Source: Salticus scenicus
Lineage: Eukaryota; Arthropoda; Arachnida; Araneae; Salticidae
Reading direction: 5' to 3'
Assembly: GCA_963930645.1 (NCBI GenBank)
Contig: OZ005661.1
Span: 200,597,120-200,661,119 of the forward strand
Length of the DNA stretch: 64,000 nt
Both the position numbers and the translations under genes were made by a program. A model generated the notes under the pieces. The model was not told the DNA's origin and did not search any database. It saw only the letters and a list, made by a program, of their open reading frames with translations. Position 1 is the first letter of the stretch, and each line of letters opens with the position of its first letter. Below, piece after piece: positions 34,971 through 47,427 of this stretch.

Positions 34971-36702
34971 ATGAGTGTAATTCAAAAACAAAAAAGAAGT
35001 GTTCTTAGAGAGCGAATCACAAAGTTAATAAATAAAATCGAAGGCAGGTTATTAGAAATTGATGTTGGAAAAGAAGAGTTAGAACAATATTTAGAAGAAT
35101 TGAATTTAAAAGATAGGGAACTGAATTCATTAGATGACGAGATACAGAAAAATATCAAAGTAGAAGAGGTTGAAGAGAAAGTTTTAAAATGCGATGAATA
35201 TAATTCAAATATTTTGATTTGGAAAACTAAAGTAAAAAGTAAAATGATTAAAATAAAAAATAGTAGTAATTCTAACATTTTATCGACTAGCCCCATAATA
35301 GAAGGTAATAGAACACCAAAATTAGATCAAGGTTATATTAATCTTCCTCGATTAAATATTGATAGATTTAGCGGTGATCCAACGGATTTTCAGAGGTTTA
35401 TTGATCAATTTGAAGCAGCAATCGATAGGAATCCAGTTTTATCAAACATTGATAAATTTAATTATTTGAGATCCTATTTAATTGGTACAGCTTCTGATGC
35501 TATAAAAGGTTTCACGCAGATCGATTTGGAAAAAAAACATTACTAATTAATTCCCATTTAAATAAATTACTAAATCTATGTCCTGTAAAAAAATCCAACG
35601 ATATATTTGCCCTAAGAAAATTACTGGACACATGTCAGACAGAAATAAGAAATCTAGAATCCCTAGGGATAAAAGAAGAAAATCACAGCACGTTATTTTG
35701 CCCAATTTTCATAAAACTTTTACCAGTAGACATAGTTTCAGAAATAACGAAAAAATACGGCGATGATGATCAGTGGAAAGTTTCAGAAATGATTGTGTGA
35801 TGTTTCGAACCACACAAACAGAGTAGACGGAAAGTCTACGATTTTGACACTATTGAACAAAAAAATAGCCGCCTGTTTACGCCCCTGACAGGTGTTGCAC
35901 TTCCCGGAGAAATGTTGGAAGAAGGATTGCCGGCGACAGATTTCTCTGCCCTGGCGCTACAAGTTGGCAAATGAGAGATGAACGGCTCACCTCCTTCTAA
36001 ATACTATTGGAGATCTAAAGGACAATTTCACCCCCCTCCAGAAACCGAGTCTTCTTGGGAAGAGAGAGAAGAGAGTGAAATGAATTAAGTGTGTACGAGC
36101 TGAGGCTCGGAGCTTTTTCTTCAATATCATAAACATTGCCTTGTAAAGGCAGGCGATATTATTTGTGCATAAATCTAACGAGTTGAGAACTCTCACTACT
36201 TGTGAACTCTATCACCTTTTTCACTGTTGAACCTAAATTATTGTTAAGCTATTTAACCGAGAGTACGCTTTAGTGTATTTTAAAAATAAATAATTTGTAT
36301 TTCTTAAAGTTGTGATAGTCTCAATGTCAAGCTACCTGATCGGAGACGTCACAATTGAAATTTTAAAAACAGAAGTTGTTAGTCGCGAAAAAGCTACTGC
36401 ACTAATTTCAAATGCCCAACACTCGGAACATATTTCCACCACATCAAATAAGAAAGAAGGTTATGAATCACCAAAAATAATCAAAATTCGTCCCTCAACT
36501 GCAGCTGGCCTCTATAATAATAATTCAGGCAATAAACGACATTTCTGTAATTTTTGTAATAGCGAAAAACATTTATTACAGGACTGCAAAGAATTCAAAT
36601 CTAAACAAATCAATGAAAAAAAAGATTTTTTGATGAAACGTGGTCATTGTTTTGTTTGTTTCTCTAAAGGTCATTTGGCAAAAATTGCCGCTGCTTTGTA
36701 AA
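34971..36702 (+). pseudogene. BEL/Pao gag region, broken
   Basis: The ATG at 34971 opens a lysine- and glutamate-rich, probably coiled-coil N-terminus. A DUF1759-type segment follows (INLPRLNIDRFSGDP, then DKFNYLRSYLIG). The frame is lost near 35530 in an A-rich run and recovered in another frame up to 35797. There a 512-bp insertion with TTGTG duplications interrupts it. After the insertion (36315 onward) come two CCHC zinc knuckles. The first is intact (C-x2-C-x4-H-x4-C near 36547-36586). The second, near 36649-36690, is split by a frameshift. Gag packages the element RNA; this copy cannot make a full protein. Confidence 0.85.
35798..36309 (+). mobile_element. LTR-like insertion in gag
   Basis: A 512-bp block starts TGATGTTTCGAACC, with TTGTG immediately before it (35793-35797) and again after it (36310-36314). 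Removing the block and one TTGTG restores continuous gag reading. An AATAAA signal lies about 25 bp before the right end. A solo LTR is the best guess, but the expected CA end is absent. Confidence 0.6.
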
Positions 36703-38916
36703 ATGCAGTATTTGTTCTCGCCGTCATTTCGATATAATGTGTCCAGAAAATAATTCCGAAAAACAAGTTACAAACGAAAATACTGCCTTGTCCAATAAAA
36801 CTTGCAATCAAGAAGTGTTACTCCAAACTTTAACGCTAAGGTTAATCATTAAAGATAAAGAATACATTATCCGAGCATTAATTGATTCAGGATCTCAGAA
36901 ATCTTACTTAAAGAAAGAAATAATAAAAAAAATTGATTATACATCTACAGGGCAAGAAAAATTAAATCATAGTTTGTTTGGTGGGTTACAACAAACATCT
37001 GATCATTTACGGTATAGAATACATTTAAGTGATTTACATAAAAACTATTTGTGTAATTTTGAAGTTCTTGATCAAGAAAAAGTTTGCGCAGAAGTACCTA
37101 AATTACGAAATGGGCCATGGATTAACAAAGCAAGAAGGCGGGGAACTCAATTTTCAGATTATGAGAACTCAACAAAATTTAGAAGAAATATAAATAGAGA
37201 AATTGATTTGTTAATTGGTGCAGATGTATGTGGGAAACTTTTTACAGGGAAAAGTAAATTACTCTCGAAGGGTTTAGTAGCCTTTGAAACAAAATTAGTT
37301 TGGAAATTGATGGGTAAAACTGAAGAATTTAGTTCCAACGATAGTACAAATGTTGTTTTATCTCTTCATGTGGCCAGTGCACAGATTTCAGATCTTTGGT
37401 CCCTGAATACTTTAGGAATTTTGGATTCAGGAAATAAGAGCACGAGAGAAGAATTAGACATAGCTGCTGAAGAATATTTTAACCAAAATATTAAAACTGT
37501 TAAAAACGGCAGATATGAAGTAAGCCTTCCATGGATTGAAGGCCATCCTCCACTACCTAGCTGTAGACCAATTGCTGAGCGAAGATTGAAGAATTGCGTG
37601 GAATCATTGAAGAAATCTGGAAGATTAGAAGCTTACGAAGCAGTTTTTGACGAATGGCTTGCAGAAGAAATCATTGAAGAAGTTGAGCCATACAGTGATA
37701 ATCTAAATGAACATTTTCTGCCCCACAGAGCAGTTATTAAAGAAAATTCCACAACTAAAATTCGTCCAGTTTTTGATGAGTCAGCAAGAGAAAAGGGTTC
37801 TCCTTCTATTAATGATTGTTTAAGGAAATGGTCCCAATTTAATCGAACTAATTCCCTCTGTAATTAACAGATTTCGCTTTAAGAAAATTGGGGTAATTTC
37901 AGGTATTCGTAAAGCGTTCCTACAAATTCAGCTCAGCGAAGTAGACCGACCGTATCTTAGATTCCTGTGGTGGGAGGAGGGTGATCCTTCAAATATTAAG
38001 ATTTTTCAACATAGAAGAGTAGTATTCGGCCTTACTTGTAGTCCCTACTTGTTAGGAGCAACTCTAAAGTACCACTTGCAACAGGTTAACGATGAACTAA
38101 ATGAAACTGCTGATAAACTAGCAGAATCTTTTTGCGCGGACAATTGCGTCACATGTGTAAAAAGTGCCAAAAAACTGGAAAAATTTATTTCGGAGTCTAA
38201 ATATATCCTTAGTACTGCAAAATTTGATCTAAGAGGGTGGGAGCATAATATTATCAATCCAACAGAAGAAAATTCTACTCCTCCAAGAAAAGAAATGTTC
38301 CAGTTTTGGGATTATTGTGGGATTTAAACAATGATTCACTAAGTATAGACTTGCGAGAAAATCACGAAGAAATCAAGACAGTTACCAAAAGACAAATATT
38401 GTCAGTAGCCCATAAAGTATTCGACCCCATCGGATATAGTTGTCCAGGAACCTTAGCACCAAAAATTTTACTTTAAGAATGTTGGCAACTAAAAGTGAGT
38501 TGGGATTCTGAATTACCTGAATGTGTTGGGAAAAAATTTGAGAAATGGAAATGGGGACTACATAAGTTGAATGACGTTGCTATTCCAAGACTCCTTGTAC
38601 CTGATCCGCAGTATACGGAAATGAGTCTTCATGTATTCTGCGATGCAAGCAAAGCAGCCTATGCAACTTGCATTTTTTTAAGAGCAGAAAATTTTAATTC
38701 CATTACCTGCCAACTTGTGTAAGCCAGATCTCGGGTAGCCCCATTGAAGTCAGTCACCATTCCCAGGCTAGAACTTCTTGCCTGTACCGTAGGAGCAAGA
38801 CTAGCGCAAAGTGTAAAAACACTTTTAAGACAGCCGAGTATTCCAACACATTTTTGGACAGATTCATCAAATGCTCCATTTTGGATAAAAAGAAATGAAA
38901 ATTGGGCACCTTTTTT
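36703..38916 (+). pseudogene. BEL/Pao pol: protease, RT, RNase H (5' part), broken
   Basis: An open stretch (36737-37867) holds the aspartic protease active site DSGSQ (near 36880) and the start of RT (TKIRPVFDESAREKGSPS). A frameshift near 37830 is followed by RT continuing to 38327: RKAFLQI, FGLTCSPYLLGA, then CADN where BEL RTs have YVDD or a close variant. The upstream catalytic Asp appears to be Gly (SGIRKAF). After another frameshift, the connection and RNase H (VFCDASKAAYA, TIPRLEL, FWTDSS) contain in-frame stops near 38474 and 38719. At 38916 the satellite-bearing element interrupts RNase H. The product would be an endonuclease-independent cDNA-making enzyme; this copy is inactive. 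Confidence 0.88.
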
Positions 38917-39127
38917 ACTTCCTTATACAAAGTATAAGGAAGTATAGTAATCCCGATTTGCGAAATGGATTTTGTATTTCACATTGCTCGAAAACGAATG
39001 ATCGCTGAATGTTGCCAATTTATACATGTGACTGTCATGATGTCTAGTTGCACACATGCAAGTGTCGTCTTAACACGAGCTCTCGTTTTGGAGATATAAG
39101 AGATTTTACACGATTTTTCGTGACGTC

Positions 39128-39172
<45 letters not shown>

Positions 39173-41320
39173 CGCATAACTCAAAAACGGTTGGACGTAG
39201 AAAGTTGCGAATTGGTACATAGGTTTGTTATAACATCTAGTTGCGCACCTCCCTTTTTGGACTTTGTATGATTTTCCGTTTTGGAGATATTTAGGAAAAT
39301 TAGGTTCATAATGACAAAAATACATAGGTTTTGGCCATAATGTATCAAAAAACGATAATAACTCAAAAACGGTTAAGACAAATCTTGCAATTTAACTGAC
39401 TTCCAGACTAGCAAGACATTTGAAACTTTCAGAAAAGCTCAGAACACGTTGACAATGCATTTTTTAAATATTTTTAGGCAACTTTTTCCGATACCTGCTG
39501 TCTTCAGCAGCCTTTATGCTATTCAACAGAAAATTTATTTAACTAACTTCCCGACTAGCTAGACATTTGAAACTTTCAGACTATATCATAACACGGTGAA
39601 AATGCATTTTTTAAATACTTTTAGCCAACTGTGTAGGATCCCTGCTGCCTTCGGCAGCGTTACCAGTACAAATCTTAGAATCGATTTTTAACTAACTTCC
39701 CGACTAGCTAGACATTGGAAACTTTCAGACTAGATCAGAACACGGTGAAAATGCATTTTTTAATACTTTTAGCCAACTGTGTAGGACCCCTGCTGCCTTC
39801 GGCAGCGTTAACAGTACAAATCTTGGAATCGGTTTTTAACTAACTTCCCGACTAGCTAGACATTTGAAACTTTCAGACTAGATCAGAACACGATGAAAAT
39901 GCATTTTTTTAATACTTTTAGCCAACTGTGTAGGATCCCTGATGCCTTCGGCAGCGTTACCAGTACAAATCTTGGAATCGATTTTTAACTAACTTCCCGA
40001 CTAGCGAGACATTTGAAACTTTCAGACTAGATCAGAACACGGTGAAAATGCATTTTTAAATACTTTTAGCCAACTGTGTAGGACCCCTGCTGCCTTCGGC
40101 AGCGTTAACAGTACAAATCTTGGAATCGATTTTTAACTAACTTTCCGACTAGCTAGACATTTGAAACTTTCAGACTAGATCAGAACACGGTGAAAATGCA
40201 TTTTTTTAATACTTTTAGCCAACTGTGTAGGATCCCTGCTGCCTTCGGCAGCGTTACCAGTACAAATCTTAGAATCGATTTTTAACTAACTTCCCGACTA
40301 GCTAGACATTGGAAACTTTCAGACTAGATCAGAACACGGTGAAAATACATTTTTTAATACTTTTAGCCAACTGTGTAGGACCCCTGCTGCCTTCGGCAGC
40401 GTTAACAGTACAAATCTTGGAATCGGTTTTTAACTAACTTCCCGACTAGCTAGACAGTTGAAACTTTCAGACTAGATCAGAACACGATGAAAATGCATTT
40501 TTTAATACTTTTAGCCAACTGTGTAGGATCCCTGATGCCTTCGGCAGCGTTACCAGTACAAATCTTGGAATCGATTTTTAACTAACTTCCCGATTAGCTA
40601 GACATTTGAAACTTTCAGACTAGATCAGAACACGGTGAAAATGCATTTTTTTAATACTTTTAGCCAACTGTGTAGGATCGCTACTGCCTTCGGCAGCGTT
40701 ACCAGTACAAATCTTGGAATCGATTTATAACTAACTTCCCGACTAGCTAGACATTTAAAACTTCCGGAAAAGCTCAGAACACTGTGACCATACATTTTAA
40801 AAATATTTTTAGCCAATTATTTCGGGTCACTGCTGCCTTCGGCAGCGTTTATATGGTTCAACAGAAAACTAATTTAACTAACTTCCCGACTAGCTAGACA
40901 TTTGAAACTTTCAGAATAGTTCAGAACACGGGGGATATGCATCTTTTTAATACTTTTAGACAAATTTTTCAGGTCCCTGCTGCCTTCGGCAGCATTTATA
41001 TGGTTCAACAGAAAATTTATTTAAGTAACTTCCCGACTAGCTAGACATTTGAAACTTTCAGAATAGTTCAGAACATGGTGAAAATGCCTTTTTTAAATAC
41101 TTTTAGCCAATTTTTTCGGGTCTCTGCTGCCTTCGTCAGCGTTACCAGTACAAATCTTGCAATCGGTTTTTAACTAAATTTCAGAAAAGCGCAGAACACG
41201 ATGGTAATTCATTTTTTTTAAATATTTTTAGCCAACTGTTTCGGGTCCAATGTCAACGTTTTTTAACGTTATGTATATTTCTAAAAGTGTATAAGGAAGT
41301 CATGTGGTGCCCACATCAGA
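38917..41320 (+). mobile_element. Satellite-bearing element, 2.4 kb, copy 1
   Basis: The left end is a 27-bp palindrome, acttccttatac-aaa-gtataaggaagt. The right end has an inverted match (gtataaggaagt, 41289-41300) plus a hairpin, atgtgggcaccacat on the opposite strand. The interior holds a GT microsatellite (39131-39168) and about twelve 148-bp repeats. It sits in a T run of the RNase H coding sequence and leaves only extra Ts. Repeats, microsatellite, hairpins and insertion in oligo-T recall Helentron-associated elements, but I cannot prove class. A second copy, inverted, is at 55467-56671. Confidence 0.82.
39398..41190 (+). repeat. 148-bp tandem repeats, about 12 units
   Basis: Units start aactaacttcccgactagct near 39541, 39691, 39839, 39988, 40136, 40283, 40432, 40580, 40729, 40876 and 41022. 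Diverged edge units lie near 39398 and 41171. Each carries a perfect stem, GCTGCC-TTC-GGCAGC. Some neighbours alternate between gttaccag and gttaacag variants, suggesting dimer-wise amplification. Confidence 0.92.
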
Positions 41321-43074
41321 TTTTTTTTTTTTAATAATAGAGTGCAAGAAATTAGATCCCTCAGCCATCCAGAGAAGTGGAAATACGTACCAGGGAGGCT
41401 CAATCCTGCCGATTTGCCATCAAGGGGCTGTACTGCTGAATTTCTCTTAAAATCCCGATGGTGGGAAGGACCTTCTTGGTTAAGAAAATCTTCAGAATTT
41501 TGGCCTAACGAAGTTTTAGAACCTGATTTAAATGTAATAGAATCAGAGAGAAGAAAAACAATAGTTTCTTCAACCAATGTATCATCGGTAAACATAGACT
41601 TTTACGAGAAATGTTCCTCGTATAAAAAGATGTTAAAGGTCACAGCATGGATGCTCAGATTTAAAGAAAATGTTAAAAGGCCTAAAGAAGCAAGAGTAAT
41701 GACCAATTTAACAGTTGAAGGAATTGAAAAGGCTGAACTTACGATTATGAAGTTTGTTCAGAATCAAGATTTAAATTTTAAGAAAAACTTATCCTCTTTG
41801 CGTACATTTGTTGATGAAATGGGAGTCATCAGAGTTCAAACTAGAATATCAATGCGAAAAGATTCAGAAAATTTTAGATATCCAGTAGTTTTGCCAGCGA
41901 ACCATAACGTAACCTATAGAATTATTGAAAATGAACATACAGAAATGAATCATGCAGGAATACAAATTCTTATGTCAGCAATTCGAGAGAAATTCTGGAT
42001 AATAAGATGCAGGAAGACCATTAGAAAGATTCTGCATAGATGTGTCCAGTGTCAGAGATTCTCTTCGAAAGCTGCTGAAGTGCTGAGTTCACCTCTGCCT
42101 GAAGATAGAGTGAGAGAAGCTGGTGTTTTTGAAATTACTGGAACAGATCTTTATGGACCGCTATTCTTAAAAGATGACAGCAAATGTTGGGTAGTTCTGT
42201 ATACATGTGCAGTTTTTCGAGCTATCCACCTAGAATTGACGACTTCCTTGACAACAGAGAATTTCATACAGACCTTGAGAAGATTCATTTCACGTAGAGG
42301 ACGACCACGTATCATCTACAGTGATAATGGAACCAACTTAGTTGCGACAAGAAAAGAATTGAATTCTGTGGATTGGGCACAGATTGAAGAATTTGCCACT
42401 ATAAAAAGAATAAAATGAAACTTAACCCTCCGGCCTCTCCGTGGTGGGGTGGATTTTGGGAGAGATTGATTCGCATTATCAAATCAATGTTGAAAAGAGT
42501 TTTAGGAAAAGCCCATTTGAACTATGAAGAGTTATACACCACCATTTGCGACACAGAAAGTATGGTGAAATCACGACCACTTACATATGTATCTGAGGAT
42601 ACTGAAGATTTAACACCTCTAACACCTGAAATGTTTTTGAAAGATCTCCGTGAAACTGGAGTACCTGACTTGGATTTTATAGAAAGAAATAACCTGAAGA
42701 AAAGATTTGAATACCGACAAAAACTAAAAGACGATCTTCGCAAGAGATTTAGAACTGAATATTTGGGATCTCTTCGTGAATTTAACAATGTGAAGAAACC
42801 TCCTAACAGCAATATTAAAATTGGAGATTTAGTTTTAGTGCAAAATGACAACTTGAAACGCATTCAGTGGCCATTGGCCAAAGTGGTGGAACTCGATCCT
42901 GGTAAAGATGGACAATTTCGTCTTTCCAAACTGAAAACCATGAATGGTGAAATGCTACGACCACTACAGAGAATTTGCCCTTTAGAACTTAGTGATACAA
43001 TTGTACCCAAGAAACAAATTCAGACTTCCAGAGTTGGTAGAACTATTAAACCAATGAATCAAACCAGACATTGA
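41321..43074 (+). pseudogene. BEL/Pao pol: RNase H end and integrase, broken
   Basis: RNase H resumes after the insertion (RVQEIRSLSHPEKW, DLPSRGC). Then comes the integrase zinc-binding HHCC region (EHTEMNHAG ... CVQC), and the catalytic core with Asp in GTDLYGP and Asp in YSDNGTN. A one-base deletion near 42416 shifts the frame. The catalytic Glu region (SPWWGGFWERL) continues in the ORF at 42415-43074, which also holds the C-terminal DUF5641-type segment (GDLVLV, WPLAKVVEL). Except for that frameshift the integrase looks well preserved. Confidence 0.9.
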
Positions 43075-43273
43075 TATAAATATATAAACTGACTGTCAAA
43101 CTTTCAGTCCAAAATGACTTGAACATTTTTTCTGAACTATTTTTATATTTTTCTTTATTATTATAATTTTGTCATTATTATACTAAGAATATTTTAGAAT
43201 GTAAACAGTTTTCCTTTTTCTTTAATATTTTGTTGAGCATGTACAGAATCTTTCCATGCTCAAGGTGGGAGGA

Positions 43274-43836
43274 TGTTGCAACATCAGTGCCTTCCCCCCA
43301 TTTTCCCCTCTGTCTCTTCGCCACTTGTCGCGAAAGTGGGAATGCTTTTTATTTTTATTTTTTATTCTCTTTTGGTTTCATTAGAATAAGATGCACTTTC
43401 GAGAGTGCAGTGTTAAAAAAAGATGTAGACTAGATAAGAAGGGCACTTTTACGGTGTCTTAAAATTTATTATTCTGATTAAAGAAGGAGAAAACTGAATA
43501 TTTTGAATATATAGAAAATTATTCATTATGTGAAGTAGAAATAATCTGAAGAATGTTAATTAATCGTCAAATTTTGTACATATTGTCATTGTAAATAGAA
43601 ACATAATCATCTTCTGATTAAAAGCTTAGAAAAGAAACAACAACTTATTATTTTGTGTTATCGGTACTCAGTGCTAACTCTCTACGTTTCCAGTCGGCCG
43701 TGAACAGAAGAAAGGGTGAGTACCTTTTCGATAATTAGTTGATGAATAATAATGAATGTGATTTTTAATTAAAAGATATTTATCGCTAGTTATAAACTAA
43801 TTTAAAAATAACCCTAGAATACAAGATTATATTAAA
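43274..43836 (+). repeat. BEL/Pao 3' LTR
   Basis: It begins TGTTGCAACATC directly after the purine tract and ends ...ttatattaaa before the ATTTT duplication. The splice-donor-like GGTGAGT recurs at about 43715-43721. Confidence 0.93.
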
Positions 43837-44164
43837 ATTTTAGACCAGCGTTCCTGTATTCACACTTATATTACAATTGGATATGCATTATAGCTATACT
43901 CTTTCTAATCAAAGCTTTTATATCCGTAGTATATTGATAGTACAAATATGAATATTGGGTATATTTTAAAGAAATAAATAACATACGAATTGCGAAAGAA
44001 ACGCCCACTGGTGGAGTCAGAGATTTTCAAATGACGTGAATCTACATCAGCGGTCGCGAAAGAGTTAAAGAATCTTTTTGATAATAAAAGGCCAAGCTTC
44101 CGGGAAAAACGATAAAAAAAAAAAAAAAACTACAAAAAGGTACTGAAGTTAAAAGAGTAAAGTT

Positions 44165-45475
44165 TTAGTTCCCCATCATACTATAGGTATGGAGAACTTT
44201 GGTAATCGTGAAAAATTTCGACCTCGGTTTTTTGACTTTTTTATACGTTTTCAGGTGTGAGGAATCCGAAAATGACAAAATTTGTATGGTGTCTGTCTGT
44301 AGGATGTCTGTTAGTCCGTTAGTTTGTTAGCCTCTTTACACGATATCTCACGAACAAATAATCACAGAGAGGTCAGATCAGTTTTAAAATATTACTTTCG
44401 ATACTGACAAGAACCCTATTTATTTGGAAAATTTGAATTAAAAATCTTCGCAAGTTATTAGAAATTTACGATTTTCTTAACATGGGAGAATAGGACAGAA
44501 ATTCACTTAAACGTGCACTAAATAAAAACCTTTTACTGTAAAAATGTCAGACCAGTTTTAAAATATCGATTTGGATGCCGGAATGAACATCAGTAACTAT
44601 AAATAGGCTACTTTGAAAATTTCGCAAGTTATTGGAAATTTACGAATTTCTTCACATGGCAGTAGAGGGCAAAATTTCACATAAACGTCAATTTTGAGCG
44701 ATATTTTCATGGTAAAGATGTCAGACTACTTTTGAAATATTATTTAGAACACTGGCATGAATATTAATGACTAGGAATTTTCCAATATAAAAATTTCGTA
44801 AGTTATTGGAAATTTACGAATTTCTTAACATAGCAGAATAGAGCAAAATCTCACATAAACGTCAATCTTGAGGGATATTTTCATCGTAAAGATGTCAAAC
44901 CACTTTCGAAATATTATTTAGGATACTGACATGAATATCATAGACTATGATTTTTCCAATTTAAAAAAATCGTAAGTTATTTGGAATTTACGATTTACTT
45001 AACATGTCAGAATAAGGCAAAATTGAGCATAAACTTCCATTTTGAGGATCCTAAATACATTAGACAACTTCAAAGTTACATTTATGATATTTGTTTGAAC
45101 ATGATTGAATACAAATATTCTAATAGGAAAATTTCGTAAATTATTCGTAATTTACGATTTTATCAACATAGCGAACTTGTAAATTTTTCATATAAATATG
45201 CATTTTGAGGATTGCTGCATTGGAAATAGTAGCATGAAAACTAAACAACGGAATTGACCCTGATAAAATAAATTAATAGATTAGAATAAGGTAAATATAT
45301 CAAAGTGAACGGTGGATAGCGTATTAGGCGGGGATTTCATTCTGTCACTGTATCAAGCTTTGGTCATATTCCTTTCTTTTAACATGATTATAATATGTCT
45401 CGCACTAGAAATTTGTGAGAACATAAATATGATGGGGAACTGAGCAGAGTCCACCTATGCCAACTAGTTATCCTT
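44165..45475 (+). repeat. Dispersed repeat with internal ~174-bp units
   Basis: The start has agttccccatcatactata and gtctgtctgtaggatgtctg. The middle has units with tcagaccagttttaaaatat near 44374, 44548, 44722 and 44895. The end is gatggggaactgagcagagt. Related copies: 27275-28085 (inverted) and 14441-14665 (fragment). The ends share gttcccca / tggggaac in inverse orientation. No ORF, so it is probably non-autonomous. Confidence 0.75.
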
Positions 45476-45569
45476 GGTTTCGGGGAAAGATTTTATTAAC
45501 GGAAGAAAGATGCTTTAGCTGAAAAATTACGTCTAAATTACAATTTTGTATTTAGAAAAAAATTATTTA

Positions 45570-45677
45570 TGTACAGATAATTAAAAAAATAAAATATATA
45601 AAAACAAAATAAAATAAATTAAATAAATTAAATTAAATTAAAAATAAAAATAAATAAATAAAAATAAATAAATAAAT

Positions 45678-45708
<31 letters not shown>

Positions 45709-45720
45709 TATTTTAAACAG
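45570..45720. repeat. (AAATA)n low-complexity tract
   Basis: Irregular AAATA/AAATAA repeats over about 150 bp. Confidence 0.85.
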
Positions 45721-45924
45721 TGAAAGTAACTCTATATAAAGAGCGCTAACTCCTTATTTGGCAGTTTTTTTCTTTCCGGCCGCCACAATATACAGCAAAC
45801 ACATGTTAAAACAAAAAAGCCTAATTTAAAAGAAAACATAAAGAAAAAAAGTTTAAATGTTTATATAATAAAAAAAATTAATATCAACAAAATTACTGAT
45901 AATAAAATAAATTGGAAAAAAAAA

Positions 45925-46290
45925 ATCTACGGTGTCTACCAATAAGTATTTGTACACTTTCGAATTTAGACGTTTTCTCAAATATCTATAAAAATTCTTT
46001 AGGAATTATCTTGAAGCTTTGGTAGTGTAAAGAACATGTAATGCTCATAAATTTAAGGCAAAATTTGTGTTTTCAAAGGAAAAGGGGACCACTAAAAATT
46101 AAACAAAAAAAAAATGTTTGGATCACCCTGTAAAAAGTAATACTTGAAATGCATTTTGGCTGTAGCATGTGATTAAGAGGACTTTTCTCATTATCTGTAT
46201 AAATTTTTAAGCGGCTACCACATATATTCATGGAGATATAACGGTTTTTTAAAGCACTGAAAAAAAAAAGGAATTTTCAGAAAATTTAGC
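45925..46290 (+). repeat. Possible Tc1-type terminal fragment
   Basis: tacggtgtctaccaataagtatttgtacac has the look of a Tc1/mariner terminal repeat. No matching right end or transposase is found nearby. Confidence 0.35.
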
Positions 46291-47085
46291 ATATTTCATT
46301 AGACACAGCACACTTTAATCAGAAAGAAATTTTTTTAAATACCTTACGAAATAGGAGCCTTTTCACTAAATTATTGTCTACGCATGCGCAAACTTTAAAA
46401 GAAATTTCATTTGCATAATTTGATAGCCAAGTGTATTAAGCTACTTATATGAAAACTCCAAACAAATATCGTGTAAAGCTAAAGAGTTATGAGTGATAGA
46501 AGGACCCAGGTAGCACATAACGTTATTATAAAGTTGCAAATAAGTCTGAACAGTGATAAATTAGTTATAAAAACGTTATGTGCTATGGGGGAATGGATGT
46601 TCAGTTTTTCTAAAAAAAAAAGATGATGATAGGGGGTTTTATCAATATTTATTTACAAACAGCGAATACTGTATTGTCATTCGGCATTGATTGAATCAAA
46701 ATAAAATGTGAGTAAAACCCCTTATAGTTTAGCTTCTATTGTTAGAGAACTAAAATTCTGTTTATTCTGTCTTCTGCCTTCAAGTATCTTAATATAGGTT
46801 AATTCGATAATTTTTAATGCACTACAAGCGAGTTAAAATGTGCTTAAACAAAAATCTCTCAATCGACTCTAATATCTCGAAGTTCGATATTGTGAAGATA
46901 TTGCGAGTTCCTGTAAATAAGCCATAAAGATTACACACACCAAGAAAAAATATTCAATTTGTTCTATGTAGCTCATGAAAAATTGTTAGAAATGTGACAT
47001 TATTTGGAAGATGACATGACATTGTCGGAACAGTTTTGTAAAATCTCCAACATTAATTATTAATGTAAGCACATATTTTCTACAG
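46290..47085 (+). repeat. Dispersed repeat, copies also at 8.6 and 28.6/30.1 kb
   Basis: 46290-46480 matches the reverse of 8690-8890. 46840-47085 matches 28595-28710 joined to 30128-30290. A short inverted pair (tagcacataacgtt / aacgttatgtgcta) lies at about 46511-46587. No ORF. Confidence 0.6.
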
Positions 47086-47427
47086 AAGTACACAACCTAC
47101 AAACAGAATACACACCCTAAACTATACAGCTAATTCTGTGTGGCTTACGCACGTGTAAACAAACTTGTGAGACAGAAAATCCAGAATCAAATAACATCTG
47201 ACCAAGACAGGGAATGTGATCGTAAACTTATTAGAGCCTTGGGAAAATGTCTTGGTTTTCATACGAATACTACAACTGCGTATCATCCACGAGCCAATGA
47301 TTCGATTGAACGCCAGCAGAGGTCATTAAAAGCTAACCTGAAATGCCCCCTTCTAGAAGAAAAATCATGGCTGGAAGCATTGCCTTTCGTTCTTTTAGGC
47401 ATAAGATCTGCCGTCAAGGAAGACTTA

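Larger units (their letters stand above)
33979..43836 (+). mobile_element. BEL/Pao LTR retrotransposon, complete but dead
   Basis: Two direct LTRs (33979-34539 and 43274-43836) flank a primer-binding-like site, a gag-pol remnant and a purine tract (aaggtgggagga) just before the 3' LTR. ATTTT precedes the 5' LTR (33974-33978) and follows the 3' LTR (43837-43841), giving a 5-bp target duplication. Domain order is gag (DUF1759-like), zinc knuckles, aspartic protease, RT, RNase H, integrase, which is BEL/Pao order. The reading frame is broken many times. Two later insertions lie inside (35798-36309 and 38917-41320). No env is seen. Confidence 0.93.

Noticed and set aside
39044..39366. ORFs with Thr-His repeats on the minus strand
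   Set aside because: Product of the GT microsatellite inside the satellite-bearing element.
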